Positions 9,181 through 19,094 of a DNA stretch of 64,000 nucleotides are shown here, piece by piece. A program made the translations under genes and the position numbers. The stretch is taken from contig NZ_QQNB01000003.1 in assembly GCF_003345355.1 (NCBI RefSeq), forward strand, positions 310,001-374,000, in the 5' to 3' direction. Position 1 is the stretch's first letter, and every line of letters begins with the position of its first letter. This DNA comes from Sphingomonas aracearum. Its GTDB lineage: Bacteria > Pseudomonadota > Alphaproteobacteria > Sphingomonadales > Sphingomonadaceae. The notes beneath the pieces are model-generated. The model had not been told where the DNA came from. It did not search any database and saw only the letters and a list, made by a program, of their open reading frames with translations.

Positions 9181-10104
9181 TCACGCCACACTTTCCGAGC
9201 CCGCGATCGGCTCCACGCGGTGGCGGCGGCGCCTGGCGGTGGCGACGAGATAAGCGCCGCCCAGCAGCATCGGCACGCACAGCCACTGGCCCATGTGCAG
9301 GCCGGTGTTCTGCGCGAACTCGACCAGCTGCTGGTCCGGCTCGCGGAAGAACTCCACGATGAAGCGCGCCGCGCCGTAGCCGAGCAGGAAGATGCCGACG
9401 AGCTTGCCCGGCTCGTAGCGGGCCTTGGTGCGCCAGAAGAAGAACCACAGGATCGCGAACAGGGCGATGCCCTCGAGACCCGCCTCGTAGAACTGGCTGG
9501 GATGGCGCGCCGGCTCGGGCAGGCCGTAGGGCACGGTGCGCGGGAAAACGATGGCCCAGGGCACGTCCGTCGGCTTGCCCCACAATTCGCCGTTCACGAA
9601 ATTGGCGAGGCGGCCGAAGAACAGGCCGAACGGCGCGCAGCAGGCGACATAATCGTGGATGCGCAGCCAGTTGAGGCCATGTCGCCTGGCGAACACGATG
9701 ATCGCCGCGGTGGTGCCGAGCACGCCGCCGTGCAGCGACATGCCCCCATCCCACAGCCGCAGGATCTGCAAGGGATGGCCGAACATCTCCGGCGCGTAGA
9801 AGATCACATAGCCGAGCCGCCCGCCCAGGATGATGCCGAGCGTGGCGTAGAAGACGAGATCGTCGGCATGGCGCCGCGCCATCGGCGCGCCGGGCTGCGC
9901 GATCAGCTTCAGCAGGTACCACCAGCCGATCAGGATGCCGGCGATATAGGCCAGCGAATACCATTTGATCTGGAAAAAGCCGAGGTTCAGCGCAACCGGA
10001 TCGAGATGGAGGTCGGCAAAGCGCAGGTGCGCCCCCGTCGCGGCAGCGTTGGCGGCAGCATCGGCGGTGGCGGCAGCAGCAGTGGCGGCAAGGCTAAGGA
10101 TCAA
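9181..10104 (-). CDS. lgt: Prolipoprotein diacylglyceryl transferase
   Basis: Lgt is an inner-membrane enzyme that moves diacylglycerol from phosphatidylglycerol to the lipobox cysteine of prolipoproteins. Signature stretches are [17 protein letters not shown], the essential [10 protein letters not shown] with [12 protein letters not shown], and [13 protein letters not shown] with RHPSQFYE. About seven membrane segments are visible. No ATG lies close to the family start. A TTG at 10104 with GGGGAAAAG just upstream gives 307 residues and an Ala-rich leader of about 20 residues. The farther ATG at 10185 would overlap the divergent gene, so the exact start is uncertain. Confidence 0.92.
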   Translation of the reverse strand: MILSLAATAAAATADAAANAAATGAHLRFADLHLDPVALNLGFFQIKWYSLAYIAGILIGWWYLLKLIAQPGAPMARRHADDLVFYATLGIILGGRLGYVIFYAPEMFGHPLQILRLWDGGMSLHGGVLGTTAAIIVFARRHGLNWLRIHDYVACCAPFGLFFGRLANFVNGELWGKPTDVPWAIVFPRTVPYGLPEPARHPSQFYEAGLEGIALFAILWFFFWRTKARYEPGKLVGIFLLGYGAARFIVEFFREPDQQLVEFAQNTGLHMGQWLCVPMLLGGAYLVATARRRRHRVEPIAGSESVA

Positions 10105-10172
10105 GGCTTTTCCCCGAGGCGTCCGCGCTCCATAAAGTGCACAAACGATAAACCCAAGTGGAGTGTGAGAGG

Positions 10173-11860
<1,688 letters not shown>

Positions 11861-11864
<4 letters not shown>

Positions 11865-12766
11865 CGCGCGCGCTGGTGGCGGGACAGAAGCGCCCAGAGC
11901 GCTTCGTTGTCCGCCACCCAGCGATGCCCTTCGCCGACCGAGATGCGCGCAGTCACTTCGCTGCCGTCGCGACAGGCGGCGTAGGTTTCCTCGTACACCT
12001 TCGGCGCGACCCAGCGCGTGGTGGCGGGCGCGGTGCAGCCGTTGAGCTGCGCCCAGCGCTGTTCGGCGGCGTGCATCGTGTAGTGCCAATAGCCTGCGCC
12101 GCCGCCCTCGATCGGGTTGGTCCTGTCGGCATCGCCGGCAAAGGCCACGACGCTGACCGGCACGGACGGACGGCAGGTCGCCGGATCGGGCCGCGCGGGA
12201 TCGGCCGGCAGCGGGTTGCCGGCGCGCAGGCCGACCACCGGCGCGATGGCGGCGAACGTCTGCGGCGCGACGCAGCCAAGCCACGAGGTCATCCGCCCGC
12301 CGCCCGACAGGCCGGTGACATAGACGCGGGTGCGATCCACGCAGCCGGCCGCGACCAGCCGGTCGACCAGCCCGGTGAGATACGCCACGTCGTCGCGCTC
12401 GCCGGGGCCGGGCACCTTGCCCTCCACCGTGGGCACGCCCGGGATGTTCCACACGAAGCCCTTGCCGGCGGCGATCCCGCCATCGGGAAAGGCGAGCAGG
12501 AAGCCGTGCGCGTCCGCCGTCGCGGCCAGGCCCGAGCTGCGCCGCATGCCTGCGCCGGTATCGGTGCTGCCATGCAGGAGGAGGACGAGGGGGAGGGGGT
12601 GGTTGCCGGCCCAGCCGGCGGGCGCGTGCACGCCGGCGGGCTTCTGGCCGTTGCCGGGCGCGAAGGACCCGTCCCCAGCGGTGAGCGGGCAGGATTGCGC
12701 GGCGGCGGGCACGGCGAAGAGGATCGTCGCGATCGCGGCGGCGAGCAGGGCAAGGAAGCGGGTCAT
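11861..12766 (-). CDS. Secreted PHB-depolymerase/feruloyl-esterase-like alpha/beta hydrolase
   Basis: This 301-residue exported protein has a clear signal peptide (residues 1-23, ending AVPAAAQ). The lipase-type nucleophile elbow is GLSGGGRM, the oxyanion region LPLVLLLHGSTDTGAG, and a late VGEGHRW supplies the likely catalytic His. The family (LpqC/PhaZ-like) cleaves esters such as polyhydroxyalkanoates or plant feruloyl esters; the substrate here is open. It converges with the acyl-CoA synthetase gene. Confidence 0.85.
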
Positions 12767-12827
12767 GCAGAAGCTTCTAGAGCGCGGCGCGGCGCACTTG
12801 AACCGGCTTTGGCGGAGGGGCCGCCGG

Positions 12828-13130
12828 TCAGGGCCGCTTGCGCAGCCGGGCGACCAGCGTGAGCAGCTTTCCGGCCCTGGGCGCCTGCGACGTGGGGGCC
12901 AGCTGGCCGGCGGCAGGCGGAGCGGCCGGTTGCGGCGCTGTGCGAAAGGGGGAGCGCGTGGCGGCGGGCGGCTCCACCCGCGACAGATCGAGCATCAGGC
13001 GGGTGATCTCGTCCGGCAGCGAGCGGCCGTCCTCGGCATAGGCGCGTTGCAGCACCTCGCTGAACCGGCTGGAGCGGTCGCGATCCGGTGCCCGGTTCAT
13101 GTGCGGCGCGTCGAAGCTCGTCTCGTCCAT
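12828..13130 (-). CDS. Hypothetical protein, 100 residues
   Basis: I do not recognise this protein. It has an acidic/polar N-terminal half with SSRFSEVLQRAYAEDGRSLPDEITRLMLDLSRV, which looks helical. A Pro/Ala-rich linker and a basic Leu-rich tail (GKLLTLVARLRKRP) follow. A GGGAGAGG ribosome site stands at good distance from the ATG at 13130, which supports it as a real gene. It lies about 80 bases behind the DUF2339 gene on the same strand and may be cotranscribed. Confidence 0.65.
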   Translation of the reverse strand: MDETSFDAPHMNRAPDRDRSSRFSEVLQRAYAEDGRSLPDEITRLMLDLSRVEPPAATRSPFRTAPQPAAPPAAGQLAPTSQAPRAGKLLTLVARLRKRP

Positions 13131-13208
13131 CGGACACCTCTCCCGGCCTCAAACGCGCGAGTCGGCCGGCGGGTGCACGGTTTTTTGATGCGGGCGCGAA
13201 GAAGCGCG

Positions 13209-15644
13209 TCAGGCAGGCGAGCGGGTGAAGCGGGTATAGGCCCAGCCGATGCCCATCAGCGCGACGCCGAGCACCAGGAAGCTGAGGATGCGCAGCACGC
13301 CTTCCAGCGCGGCGGCATCGATCAGGAACACCTTGAGCGTGACCGCGACGAGCAGCGCCAGCCCGGCAAGGCGCAGGTCGGCCTGGCCACGGCGCAGGCC
13401 GGCGGCGAGCCAGCCGATCGCCAGCGCAAGGCCGGCGGCGGAGTAGAGCCAGTTCTCCGGCCGGGTGATGCCGCCGGTGAGCAAGGTGCCATGGGTGAGC
13501 TGGCGCACGGTGGCGGCGGCGGTGACGAGCGACAGGGCGAGCGCCGTCCGGCGGGCGAGCGGCGCGGCGCGCCACGGCCACAAGGCGGCGGCGGCCAGCG
13601 CCGGGTGCAGCGTCGCCAGGTTGAGCAGCGGCACGCCGCCGACCTGTTGCGGGACGAGGAGCGGGTTGACCACCACAAGGTCGAACCAGGCGAAGCGCAG
13701 CAGGCCGAGGAGCAGCAGGCCCATCGCCAGGCGGGGCAGGCGCGGGCGGAGCACAAGCGCGGCGAGCAGGCAGGCCTGGGTGAGCAGCGCGCGCTCCAGC
13801 AGGCCGAGGCGCACGAATGCCTCGGGCGTGGCGATCGCCAGCACCTGCTTGGCCAGCGCGTGGATCGCGAGGAGGCCGGCGGCGAGCGCGACGGCGATGG
13901 CCGCCTTGCGGAAGCGGCCGAACTGGGCGGGGTCGCGCAGGAGCAGGGCCGCGGCGAGCGCGGGCGCGGCCAGCCCGCGGAGCGCGTCGGCAAGGGCGGG
14001 CACGTGGAGAAAAGACAGCTCCTCGCCGACCAGGCTGGCGGCGAGCATCAGCGCCTCGGCGGAAAGCACCCGTGGCGCGGCGAGCAGGGCGGCGAGGAGG
14101 GCAAGCGCGGGCAGGCGGTACAGGGCCGGCGCATCGAGCCGGCGCGCCCAGCCGCCCAGCGCGAGAAGAAGCACGGCCAGCACCACCGGCAGCCAGGGCG
14201 GGCCCGCCAGCGCGCCGAGCCCGGCGGCGAGCAAGGTGGCGGTGGCGAGCGTGGCGCCGGTCTGGGCGGTGGCCTGCGGCGCGGTGCGCAACCGCCAGGC
14301 CAGCGCGGCGGTGCTGAGCGCGGCGGCGACCTCGATCAGGCACCAGGCGGGCGCCGGCAGCAGCGCGGGCGCGGCGGCATGGGCGACGAGCACGGGGCCG
14401 GCGCTGCCGCCGACCGCAAGCCAGGCCCAGCGCGGGCGCAGGTGGCCGGCGGCGGCGAACAGCAGGGTGGCGGCGAGGGCGGCGGGGCCGGCGCCGGGGC
14501 TTCCCGCGGTGAAACCCGCGGCAAGCAGGACGAGGAGCAGCGCCAGCGCGGCGGGGGCGGCCGGCGCCAGCGCTTCGTCACGGGAGGAAAGGAACAGGGC
14601 CGCGGCGCTGAGCAGCAGGTAATAGCCCCAGGCGAGCGCGGAGAAGTCCAGCGCGGGGGCGAGGACGAGGAGCTGGACCAGCCCCGCGAGAAGCGGCGCG
14701 AGCCGCAGCCATGGCCGGGCCGCCGCACCGACGGGCAGCGCCAGGCTGCCGCCGATCGCGAGCAGGAGCGCAAAGGCACCGGCGCCGGCAAGATCGCTGC
14801 CGGAGACGAGCGCCACCAGCAGGTTCACCCACAGGAACCCGCCCGCACTCGCCGCCAGCGCCAGCCACAGCCAGCCGCGGCGGATCGCGAGGCCGAACAA
14901 GGCGGCGACGAGCAGCGCGAGGTAGACGAGCAAGGGGCCGACGCCGGTGGTCTCCACCCCGGCGACGAGCGGCGCGGCGAACCCGCCGATCAGCGCCATG
15001 ATCGCGGTGGGCGGGCCATGCCGCAGCGCCAGCGCAAGGCCGGTGGCGGTGACGAGCGCGAGCAGGCCGAAGGCGGCGGCCGGCCCGACCAGATGGTAGA
15101 GCGCGGCGGCGATGTAGAGCGTGCCGTACAGGCTGGCGGTGCCGGCGCCGGCCAGCGCCTGCGCGACGCGCGGGTCGTCGCGGGTGAGGGGCAAACGGCG
15201 GGCGACCTCGCTGCCGGCGATCAGCAGGAGGGCAAAGGCGGCGGCGGCGACGGTGCGGGCGACGGGACCGAACAGCCCGCTTTCGATGGACAGGCGGACG
15301 AGAAAGAAACCGGCCAGCACCAGCGCCGCGCCGCCGACCCAGATCGGCAGCTGCCCCGCGATGATGCTTTCGAGGCTGCGGCGCGGGCGCGGCGGAGCGG
15401 CCGGCTCGGCCGGTTCCGGCGTGAGGGGCGCGTCGAGTGCGTCGAGCGCCGGGGGTGGCACGGGCCGGTCGACCCGGACCGTCGCCGGCGCGGCCGGCCG
15501 ATCGGGGATGGCGGCGGCGGGCGGGGCTGCCTCGAGCCGGGCGGCGAGATCGCGCACCTCGTCTTCCAACGCCGCCAGCCGGCGGAACAGCGCGACGAAC
15601 GCCGCCGCGGCGGCCGCAAGTGCGATCAGGAGAACGCCGGACAC
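13209..15644 (-). CDS. DUF2339 multi-pass membrane protein
   Basis: This large inner-membrane protein of about 811 residues has one N-terminal hydrophobic helix and a short coiled-coil (FRRLAALEDEVRDLAARLEA). A Pro/Ala linker follows, then RRSLESIIAGQLPIWVGGAALVLAGFFLVR, the DUF2339 entry motif, and well over 15 Ala/Leu-rich membrane segments to the end. The function of DUF2339 proteins is not established. The start is taken as a GTG at 15644 because residues upstream of it do not resemble the family; no strong ribosome site is visible. The extreme Ala/Leu content gives long spurious frames on the other strand. Confidence 0.85.
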   Translation of the reverse strand: MSGVLLIALAAAAAAFVALFRRLAALEDEVRDLAARLEAAPPAAAIPDRPAAPATVRVDRPVPPPALDALDAPLTPEPAEPAAPPRPRRSLESIIAGQLPIWVGGAALVLAGFFLVRLSIESGLFGPVARTVAAAAFALLLIAGSEVARRLPLTRDDPRVAQALAGAGTASLYGTLYIAAALYHLVGPAAAFGLLALVTATGLALALRHGPPTAIMALIGGFAAPLVAGVETTGVGPLLVYLALLVAALFGLAIRRGWLWLALAASAGGFLWVNLLVALVSGSDLAGAGAFALLLAIGGSLALPVGAAARPWLRLAPLLAGLVQLLVLAPALDFSALAWGYYLLLSAAALFLSSRDEALAPAAPAALALLLVLLAAGFTAGSPGAGPAALAATLLFAAAGHLRPRWAWLAVGGSAGPVLVAHAAAPALLPAPAWCLIEVAAALSTAALAWRLRTAPQATAQTGATLATATLLAAGLGALAGPPWLPVVLAVLLLALGGWARRLDAPALYRLPALALLAALLAAPRVLSAEALMLAASLVGEELSFLHVPALADALRGLAAPALAAALLLRDPAQFGRFRKAAIAVALAAGLLAIHALAKQVLAIATPEAFVRLGLLERALLTQACLLAALVLRPRLPRLAMGLLLLGLLRFAWFDLVVVNPLLVPQQVGGVPLLNLATLHPALAAAALWPWRAAPLARRTALALSLVTAAATVRQLTHGTLLTGGITRPENWLYSAAGLALAIGWLAAGLRRGQADLRLAGLALLVAVTLKVFLIDAAALEGVLRILSFLVLGVALMGIGWAYTRFTRSPA

Positions 15645-15794
15645 GCGCGTGTTGTGGCACAGGCGAGGGGGGCCGTCACGTTCTTGTGCGGCGGGGGTCG
15701 GGTGGTAGCAGGGAGGGTAGCGTGTGGGGCGACGCCCCTCCACCGTTCCCGGCGGTCCCCCTCCCCGCGGAGCGGGGAGGATCGGGGAGGCGCG

Positions 15795-16910
15795 TCAGGC
15801 GGACTGGGGGATCACGCTGATGAGGTCGTCCTCGCCGGGTTCCCTGGCGGGTTTGAGCTTCAGCGCCTGGTCCGGGGTGACCGGGCGATGGGGTTCGAGG
15901 GGGTCGAGCCGCACCGTTTCACCCGTTTCCAGCGAGCGCTCCACCGCTGCGAGGACGCGCATGTCGCGCCAGCCTTCGTCGCCGTCCGCCTGCGGCTCGC
16001 GGTCGTGGAGGATACAGTCGGAGAAATACTGGGTCTCGTTGCCGAACTGCTCGACCGGATCGAAGCGGCGCTTCTTTTCGCCGTCCTCGGTCTTCTCGAC
16101 ATAGGCGATGCCGACCTTGGGGCCGAACATGAAGCAGGGCTCGGCATGGATCGACGCCTGCGTGCCGACCAGGGTGAAGTTCTCGGCCGAGGCGGTGGCG
16201 TAGCTGACGGTGAACTGTGCGGTGCGCTCGCCCGGAAAGGTGAGGGTGACCGCGACGGTGTCGTGGAAATCGAAGCCGCGCTCCGGCGTTTTCGTGCCGA
16301 CCGCATGGACGGCGATCGGCTCGGCGCCGAACAGGTTGCGCACGGCGTTCAGCGGATAGGTGCCCATGTCGGGCACGGGGCCGCCCCAATAGCCGTTGTG
16401 ACCGCGGGAATTCTCCTCCGCGACGTCCTGGGCGAACACCGACACGAAGCTGCGCAACTCGCCGAAATCACCGGCCTGGGCACGGGTGAACATCTCGACA
16501 TTGCCGGGCTCGTGATGGAGGCGATAGGCGATCATCAGCTTGGCGCCGGACTTTTTCTGCGCGGCGAGAATGCGCTCGGCCTCCTCCACGCTGGAGGCCA
16601 TCGGCTTTTCGAGGAGAACGTGGATGCCGGCCTCCAGCGCCTGCACGGCATGCTCGACATGGCGGAAATTGGGCGTGGCGATGTACACGGCATCGATCTC
16701 GCCCGAGCCGAGCAGGGTGCCGAAATCCTCGTAGGACCAGGCCTTGATCTTGTACTGGCCGGCGAGCTCGTCGGCCTTGACCGGATCGCCGGTGACGAGG
16801 GCGGCGAGCTGCGAATTGTCGGTGCGGGCGATGCCCGGCATGAACGCCTGCTGCGAGATCTGGCCGCCGGCGACAACGGCGTAGCGCACCTTCTGCTTGT
16901 GCCCGAACAT
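15795..16910 (-). CDS. Gfo/Idh/MocA family oxidoreductase
   Basis: This 371-residue NAD(P)-dependent dehydrogenase has an N-terminal Rossmann fold (VRYAVVAGGQISQQAFMPG, a GG-x-IS variant of the glycine loop). The hallmark EKP motif is in HVLLEKPMAS near residue 100, and the catalytic-domain YWGGPVPDMGTYPLNAVRNLFG follows. It most resembles glucose-fructose-oxidoreductase-like enzymes that act on sugars or inositols. No twin-arginine signal is present, so it is cytosolic. The start at 16910 gives the usual MFGHKQKVRYAVVAGG beginning. It is divergent from dapF. Confidence 0.88.
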   Translation of the reverse strand: MFGHKQKVRYAVVAGGQISQQAFMPGIARTDNSQLAALVTGDPVKADELAGQYKIKAWSYEDFGTLLGSGEIDAVYIATPNFRHVEHAVQALEAGIHVLLEKPMASSVEEAERILAAQKKSGAKLMIAYRLHHEPGNVEMFTRAQAGDFGELRSFVSVFAQDVAEENSRGHNGYWGGPVPDMGTYPLNAVRNLFGAEPIAVHAVGTKTPERGFDFHDTVAVTLTFPGERTAQFTVSYATASAENFTLVGTQASIHAEPCFMFGPKVGIAYVEKTEDGEKKRRFDPVEQFGNETQYFSDCILHDREPQADGDEGWRDMRVLAAVERSLETGETVRLDPLEPHRPVTPDQALKLKPAREPGEDDLISVIPQSA

Positions 16911-17025
16911 GGCGAAACTCCGTGGTGGTGGGGATGCGCGGGCAACGAGGGGCGACGCGCTTTCGTTGCGTGCCAATCGCGCAGTCCGAGGTGACGGGCG
17001 CGAACGCGGGGCTTATGGGGCGGGG

Positions 17026-17958
17026 ATGCGGTTCTCGATCACCAAATGCCATGGCTCCGGCAACGACTTCCCGTTGATCGATGCGCGCGGGATCGCGCTC
17101 GCCGACCGCGAATGGGCGCAGGTGGCGCGGGCGCTGGCGGACCGGTCGGGGCCGGTAGGCGGGGACGGGCTGCTGCTGCTGACGGCGGGCGACGGCGAGC
17201 ATGCGTTCGGGATGCGGATGTTCAATTCGGACGGGTCGGAGGCGGAGACGTGCCTGAACGGGCTGCGCTGCGTCGCGCGGGCCGGGTTCGAGGCGCTGCA
17301 GCTGAGCGAGGCGCGGGTGCGGCTGAAGACGAGCGCGGCGACGGTGTGGCGCGACCGGGCGCTGGCGCCGGGGGTGTTCACCGTGCGCGAGGTGGCCGGC
17401 CCGGCGGGGCTGGACGTGAGCGAATGGCCGATGGGCGAGCGGGCGGGCGCATGGATCGAGCGGCCGGTGCCGGAACTGCCGGGCGCGCGCGCGTTCACCG
17501 CGGTGGCGATGCCGAACCCGCATCTGGTGACGTTCGTGGAGGCGGTGGACGAGGACGAGCTGGTGCGGGTGGGCGAGGCGTGCGAGGCGGCGCCGGCGTG
17601 GCTGCCGAACCGGGCCAACGTGTCGTTCGTGGAAGTGCGGGGGCCGGACCTGTTCGTGCGCACGTTCGAGCGCGGGGTGGGGCTGACGGACAGTTGCGGG
17701 TCGGCGATGGCCGCGTCGACCTTTGCCGCGGCGCTGACCGGGCACACGGCGTTCGGGCGCGAGCTGACGGTGTTCAATGCCGGGGGGCGGGTGCTGGCGG
17801 AAGCGGCGGCGGACGGGATGGTGCGGCTGTCGGGCAATGCCACGGTCGAGTGGGCCGGCGAGATCGAGGTCGATCCCGACACCGGCACGGCGGGCGAGGC
17901 GACCGTGACGGCGCGGTTCCCGGAGGAGATCGCCGCGTGGAAAGCGGCGCGGGGATGA
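17026..17958 (+). CDS. dapF: Diaminopimelate epimerase (divergent active-site motifs)
   Basis: This 310-residue member of the DapF fold interconverts LL- and meso-diaminopimelate for lysine and peptidoglycan synthesis. ITKCHGSGNDF opens it, the first catalytic Cys is in SDGSEAETCLNGLRC (usually CGNG) and the second in GLTDSCGSAMAA (usually ACGTGA). Both cysteines are kept while neighbouring glycines are replaced. FNAGGRVL and VRLSGNATVEWAGEIEV finish the C-terminal half. The start at 17026 follows GGGGCGGGG. Another isomerase of the same fold cannot be fully excluded because of the altered loops. Confidence 0.82.
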   Translation: MRFSITKCHGSGNDFPLIDARGIALADREWAQVARALADRSGPVGGDGLLLLTAGDGEHAFGMRMFNSDGSEAETCLNGLRCVARAGFEALQLSEARVRLKTSAATVWRDRALAPGVFTVREVAGPAGLDVSEWPMGERAGAWIERPVPELPGARAFTAVAMPNPHLVTFVEAVDEDELVRVGEACEAAPAWLPNRANVSFVEVRGPDLFVRTFERGVGLTDSCGSAMAASTFAAALTGHTAFGRELTVFNAGGRVLAEAAADGMVRLSGNATVEWAGEIEVDPDTGTAGEATVTARFPEEIAAWKAARG

Positions 17959-18053
17959 GGCGGGAGGGCTAACGCGGCGTTCACCCGGCTTGTTGGCAAC
18001 CCGTTCGCCTTTTCGGGCGCTTATGGCCGGTGGACCAAGGGACAAGCCGGGAC

Positions 18054-18386
18054 ATGGACGCAGATCTCGACTATGTGCCGCGCGGGCGGCACCGGCTGAA
18101 GCTGTTCCAGCCGGGCACCGTGCGCGTGTCGCGCGACCTGTTGCGCGTGCATGTGCTCAACATCTCGCTGACCGGGGCGCTGGTGCATCGCGACCAGCCG
18201 CCGCCGCCCGGCACGCTGCTCGACATCCGGATCGGCGGGATGGAACGGCGGGCAAGCGTCGCTTGGGCGAGCGGGGCGCGGTTCGGCATCCAGTTCCAGA
18301 TCCCGCTGACCGAGGGCGAGCTGCACGGCGTGATCGCGCACGAAGCGGCCGACGTGGCCGAGCGGCGGCGCAACCATATCGTCTGA
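18054..18386 (+). CDS. PilZ domain protein
   Basis: This single-domain PilZ protein of 110 residues is a likely cyclic-di-GMP receptor. The two binding motifs are both present: an arginine cluster PRGRHR near residue 8 and NISLTGALV (N-x-S-x-x-G) near residue 40. No effector domain is attached, so it would act by binding a partner. The ATG at 18054 is preferred over a GTG at 18030 because the similarity begins there. It ends 26 bases before the GTA promoter region and is probably not part of that unit. Confidence 0.85.
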   Translation: MDADLDYVPRGRHRLKLFQPGTVRVSRDLLRVHVLNISLTGALVHRDQPPPPGTLLDIRIGGMERRASVAWASGARFGIQFQIPLTEGELHGVIAHEAADVAERRRNHIV

Positions 18387-18390
18387 CGAG

Positions 18391-18406
18391 AACCAGATCG
18401 GTTTTT
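18391..18406. promoter_or_regulatory. Putative operator of the GTA promoter
   Basis: AACCAGATCGGTTTTT lies six bases upstream of the -35 box of the GTA promoter. Its core AACC-n-GATC-n-GGTT is nearly palindromic. The identical 16 bases occur at 50743-50758, directly upstream of an XRE-family regulator gene and in front of a divergent DUF6456 gene. The position, about -56 to -41 from the expected transcription start, suits an activator touching RNA polymerase. Binding is inferred. Confidence 0.7.
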
Positions 18407-18411
18407 AGTGC

Positions 18412-18440
18412 TTGACAGCGTCACGCTGTTTGGGTACATA
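18412..18440 (+). promoter_or_regulatory. Sigma-70-type promoter of the GTA cluster
   Basis: TTGACA at 18412-18417 and TACATA at 18435-18440 are separated by exactly 17 bases. The expected start of RNA is near 18447, giving a leader of about 90 bases before the first gene. The operator-like palindrome lies just upstream, and a terminator hairpin lies within the leader. In a GC-rich genome such a near-consensus pair is unlikely to be accidental. Confidence 0.8.
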
Positions 18441-18469
18441 CCGGGAACAGTCGAGAAATGCGGGAAACG

Positions 18470-18506
18470 AAGGGTCGGGCGCCGGGGGGCGCTTCCGGCC
18501 CTTTTT
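18470..18506 (+). terminator. Intrinsic terminator in the GTA leader
   Basis: AAGGG-T-CGG-GCGCC (18470-18483) pairs through a GGGG loop with GGCGC-TT-CCG-G-CCCTT (18488-18503), with one two-base bulge, and runs into TTTTT (18502-18506). It lies between the promoter and the first gene, so transcription into the cluster should stop here unless RNA polymerase is modified. This is what an antitermination-controlled operon would need. Confidence 0.75.
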
Positions 18507-18538
18507 CGTGTCCGCGGGGCAGAACAGGGGAGGGCGGC

Positions 18539-19075
18539 ATGGCGAAGGTGGTCGCACAGGAACAGGCCGTGGTGGCCGGGGAGATCGCGCAGGTGCGCCG
18601 GGTGCGCGCCGGCGGCGTGACCAAGACGAAGGTGGAGAAGTTCCTGGCCGAGCTGGCGCGCACGTGCAACGTCACGGCCAGTTGCCAGAAGGTGGGGCTG
18701 GGCACGACGGCGATCTATGCGCACCGGCGCAAGTCCCCGGCCTTTGCGAGCGCCTGGGAAGAGGCGATCCGCGAGGGCTATGGCCGGCTGGAGCTGATGC
18801 TGCTGGAAAGCGCGATGGCGAGCTATGAGCCGGCGGAGGAGGGCGACGCCGGATCGGGCGCGGGCACGGGCGCGCGGCCGAAGGTGTCGGAACAGAGCAT
18901 CCTGCGCCTGCTGCAACTGCACCGTCAGCAGGTTGCGGCCCTGCGCGCGGCAGACGGCGCGCGGGCGGAGGCCGGGGCGGAAGCGGCGCACCAGGCGGAA
19001 TGGGGCAGCGCGCGGGCCGAGCTGGAAGCGCGGCTGCTGGCGATGCACGAGCGGCTGGCCGACGATGAGGGTTGA
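18539..19075 (+). CDS. GTA gp1-like protein, probable small terminase subunit
   Basis: This 178-residue protein is the first cistron of the GTA cluster, in the position of RcGTA gene 1, which acts as the small terminase subunit. An N-terminal region reading KVEKFLAELARTCNVTASCQKVGLGTTAIYAHRRKSPAFASAWEEA looks like a helix-turn-helix of the kind used for DNA recognition in packaging. A central Leu-rich helix (SEQSILRLLQLHRQQVAALR) probably oligomerises. The ATG at 18539 follows GGGGAGGG; a frame opening at 18458 runs through the leader terminator and was not used. It overlaps or abuts terL. Confidence 0.82.
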   Translation: MAKVVAQEQAVVAGEIAQVRRVRAGGVTKTKVEKFLAELARTCNVTASCQKVGLGTTAIYAHRRKSPAFASAWEEAIREGYGRLELMLLESAMASYEPAEEGDAGSGAGTGARPKVSEQSILRLLQLHRQQVAALRAADGARAEAGAEAAHQAEWGSARAELEARLLAMHERLADDEG

Positions 19076-19094
19076 GGGCGAGGGGCTGTCCGCC

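Noticed and set aside
12330-16994. A continuous plus-strand frame of more than 1500 codons opposite the DUF2339 and oxidoreductase genes
   Set aside because: It is rich in Arg, Gly and Gln with no domain and is the antisense shadow of GC-rich genes whose own frames have clear family motifs.
18458-18538. An upstream extension of the first GTA gene starting at 18458
   Set aside because: It would translate the leader terminator stem; the ATG at 18539 has a proper GGGGAGGG site and matches the start of recognisable sequence.
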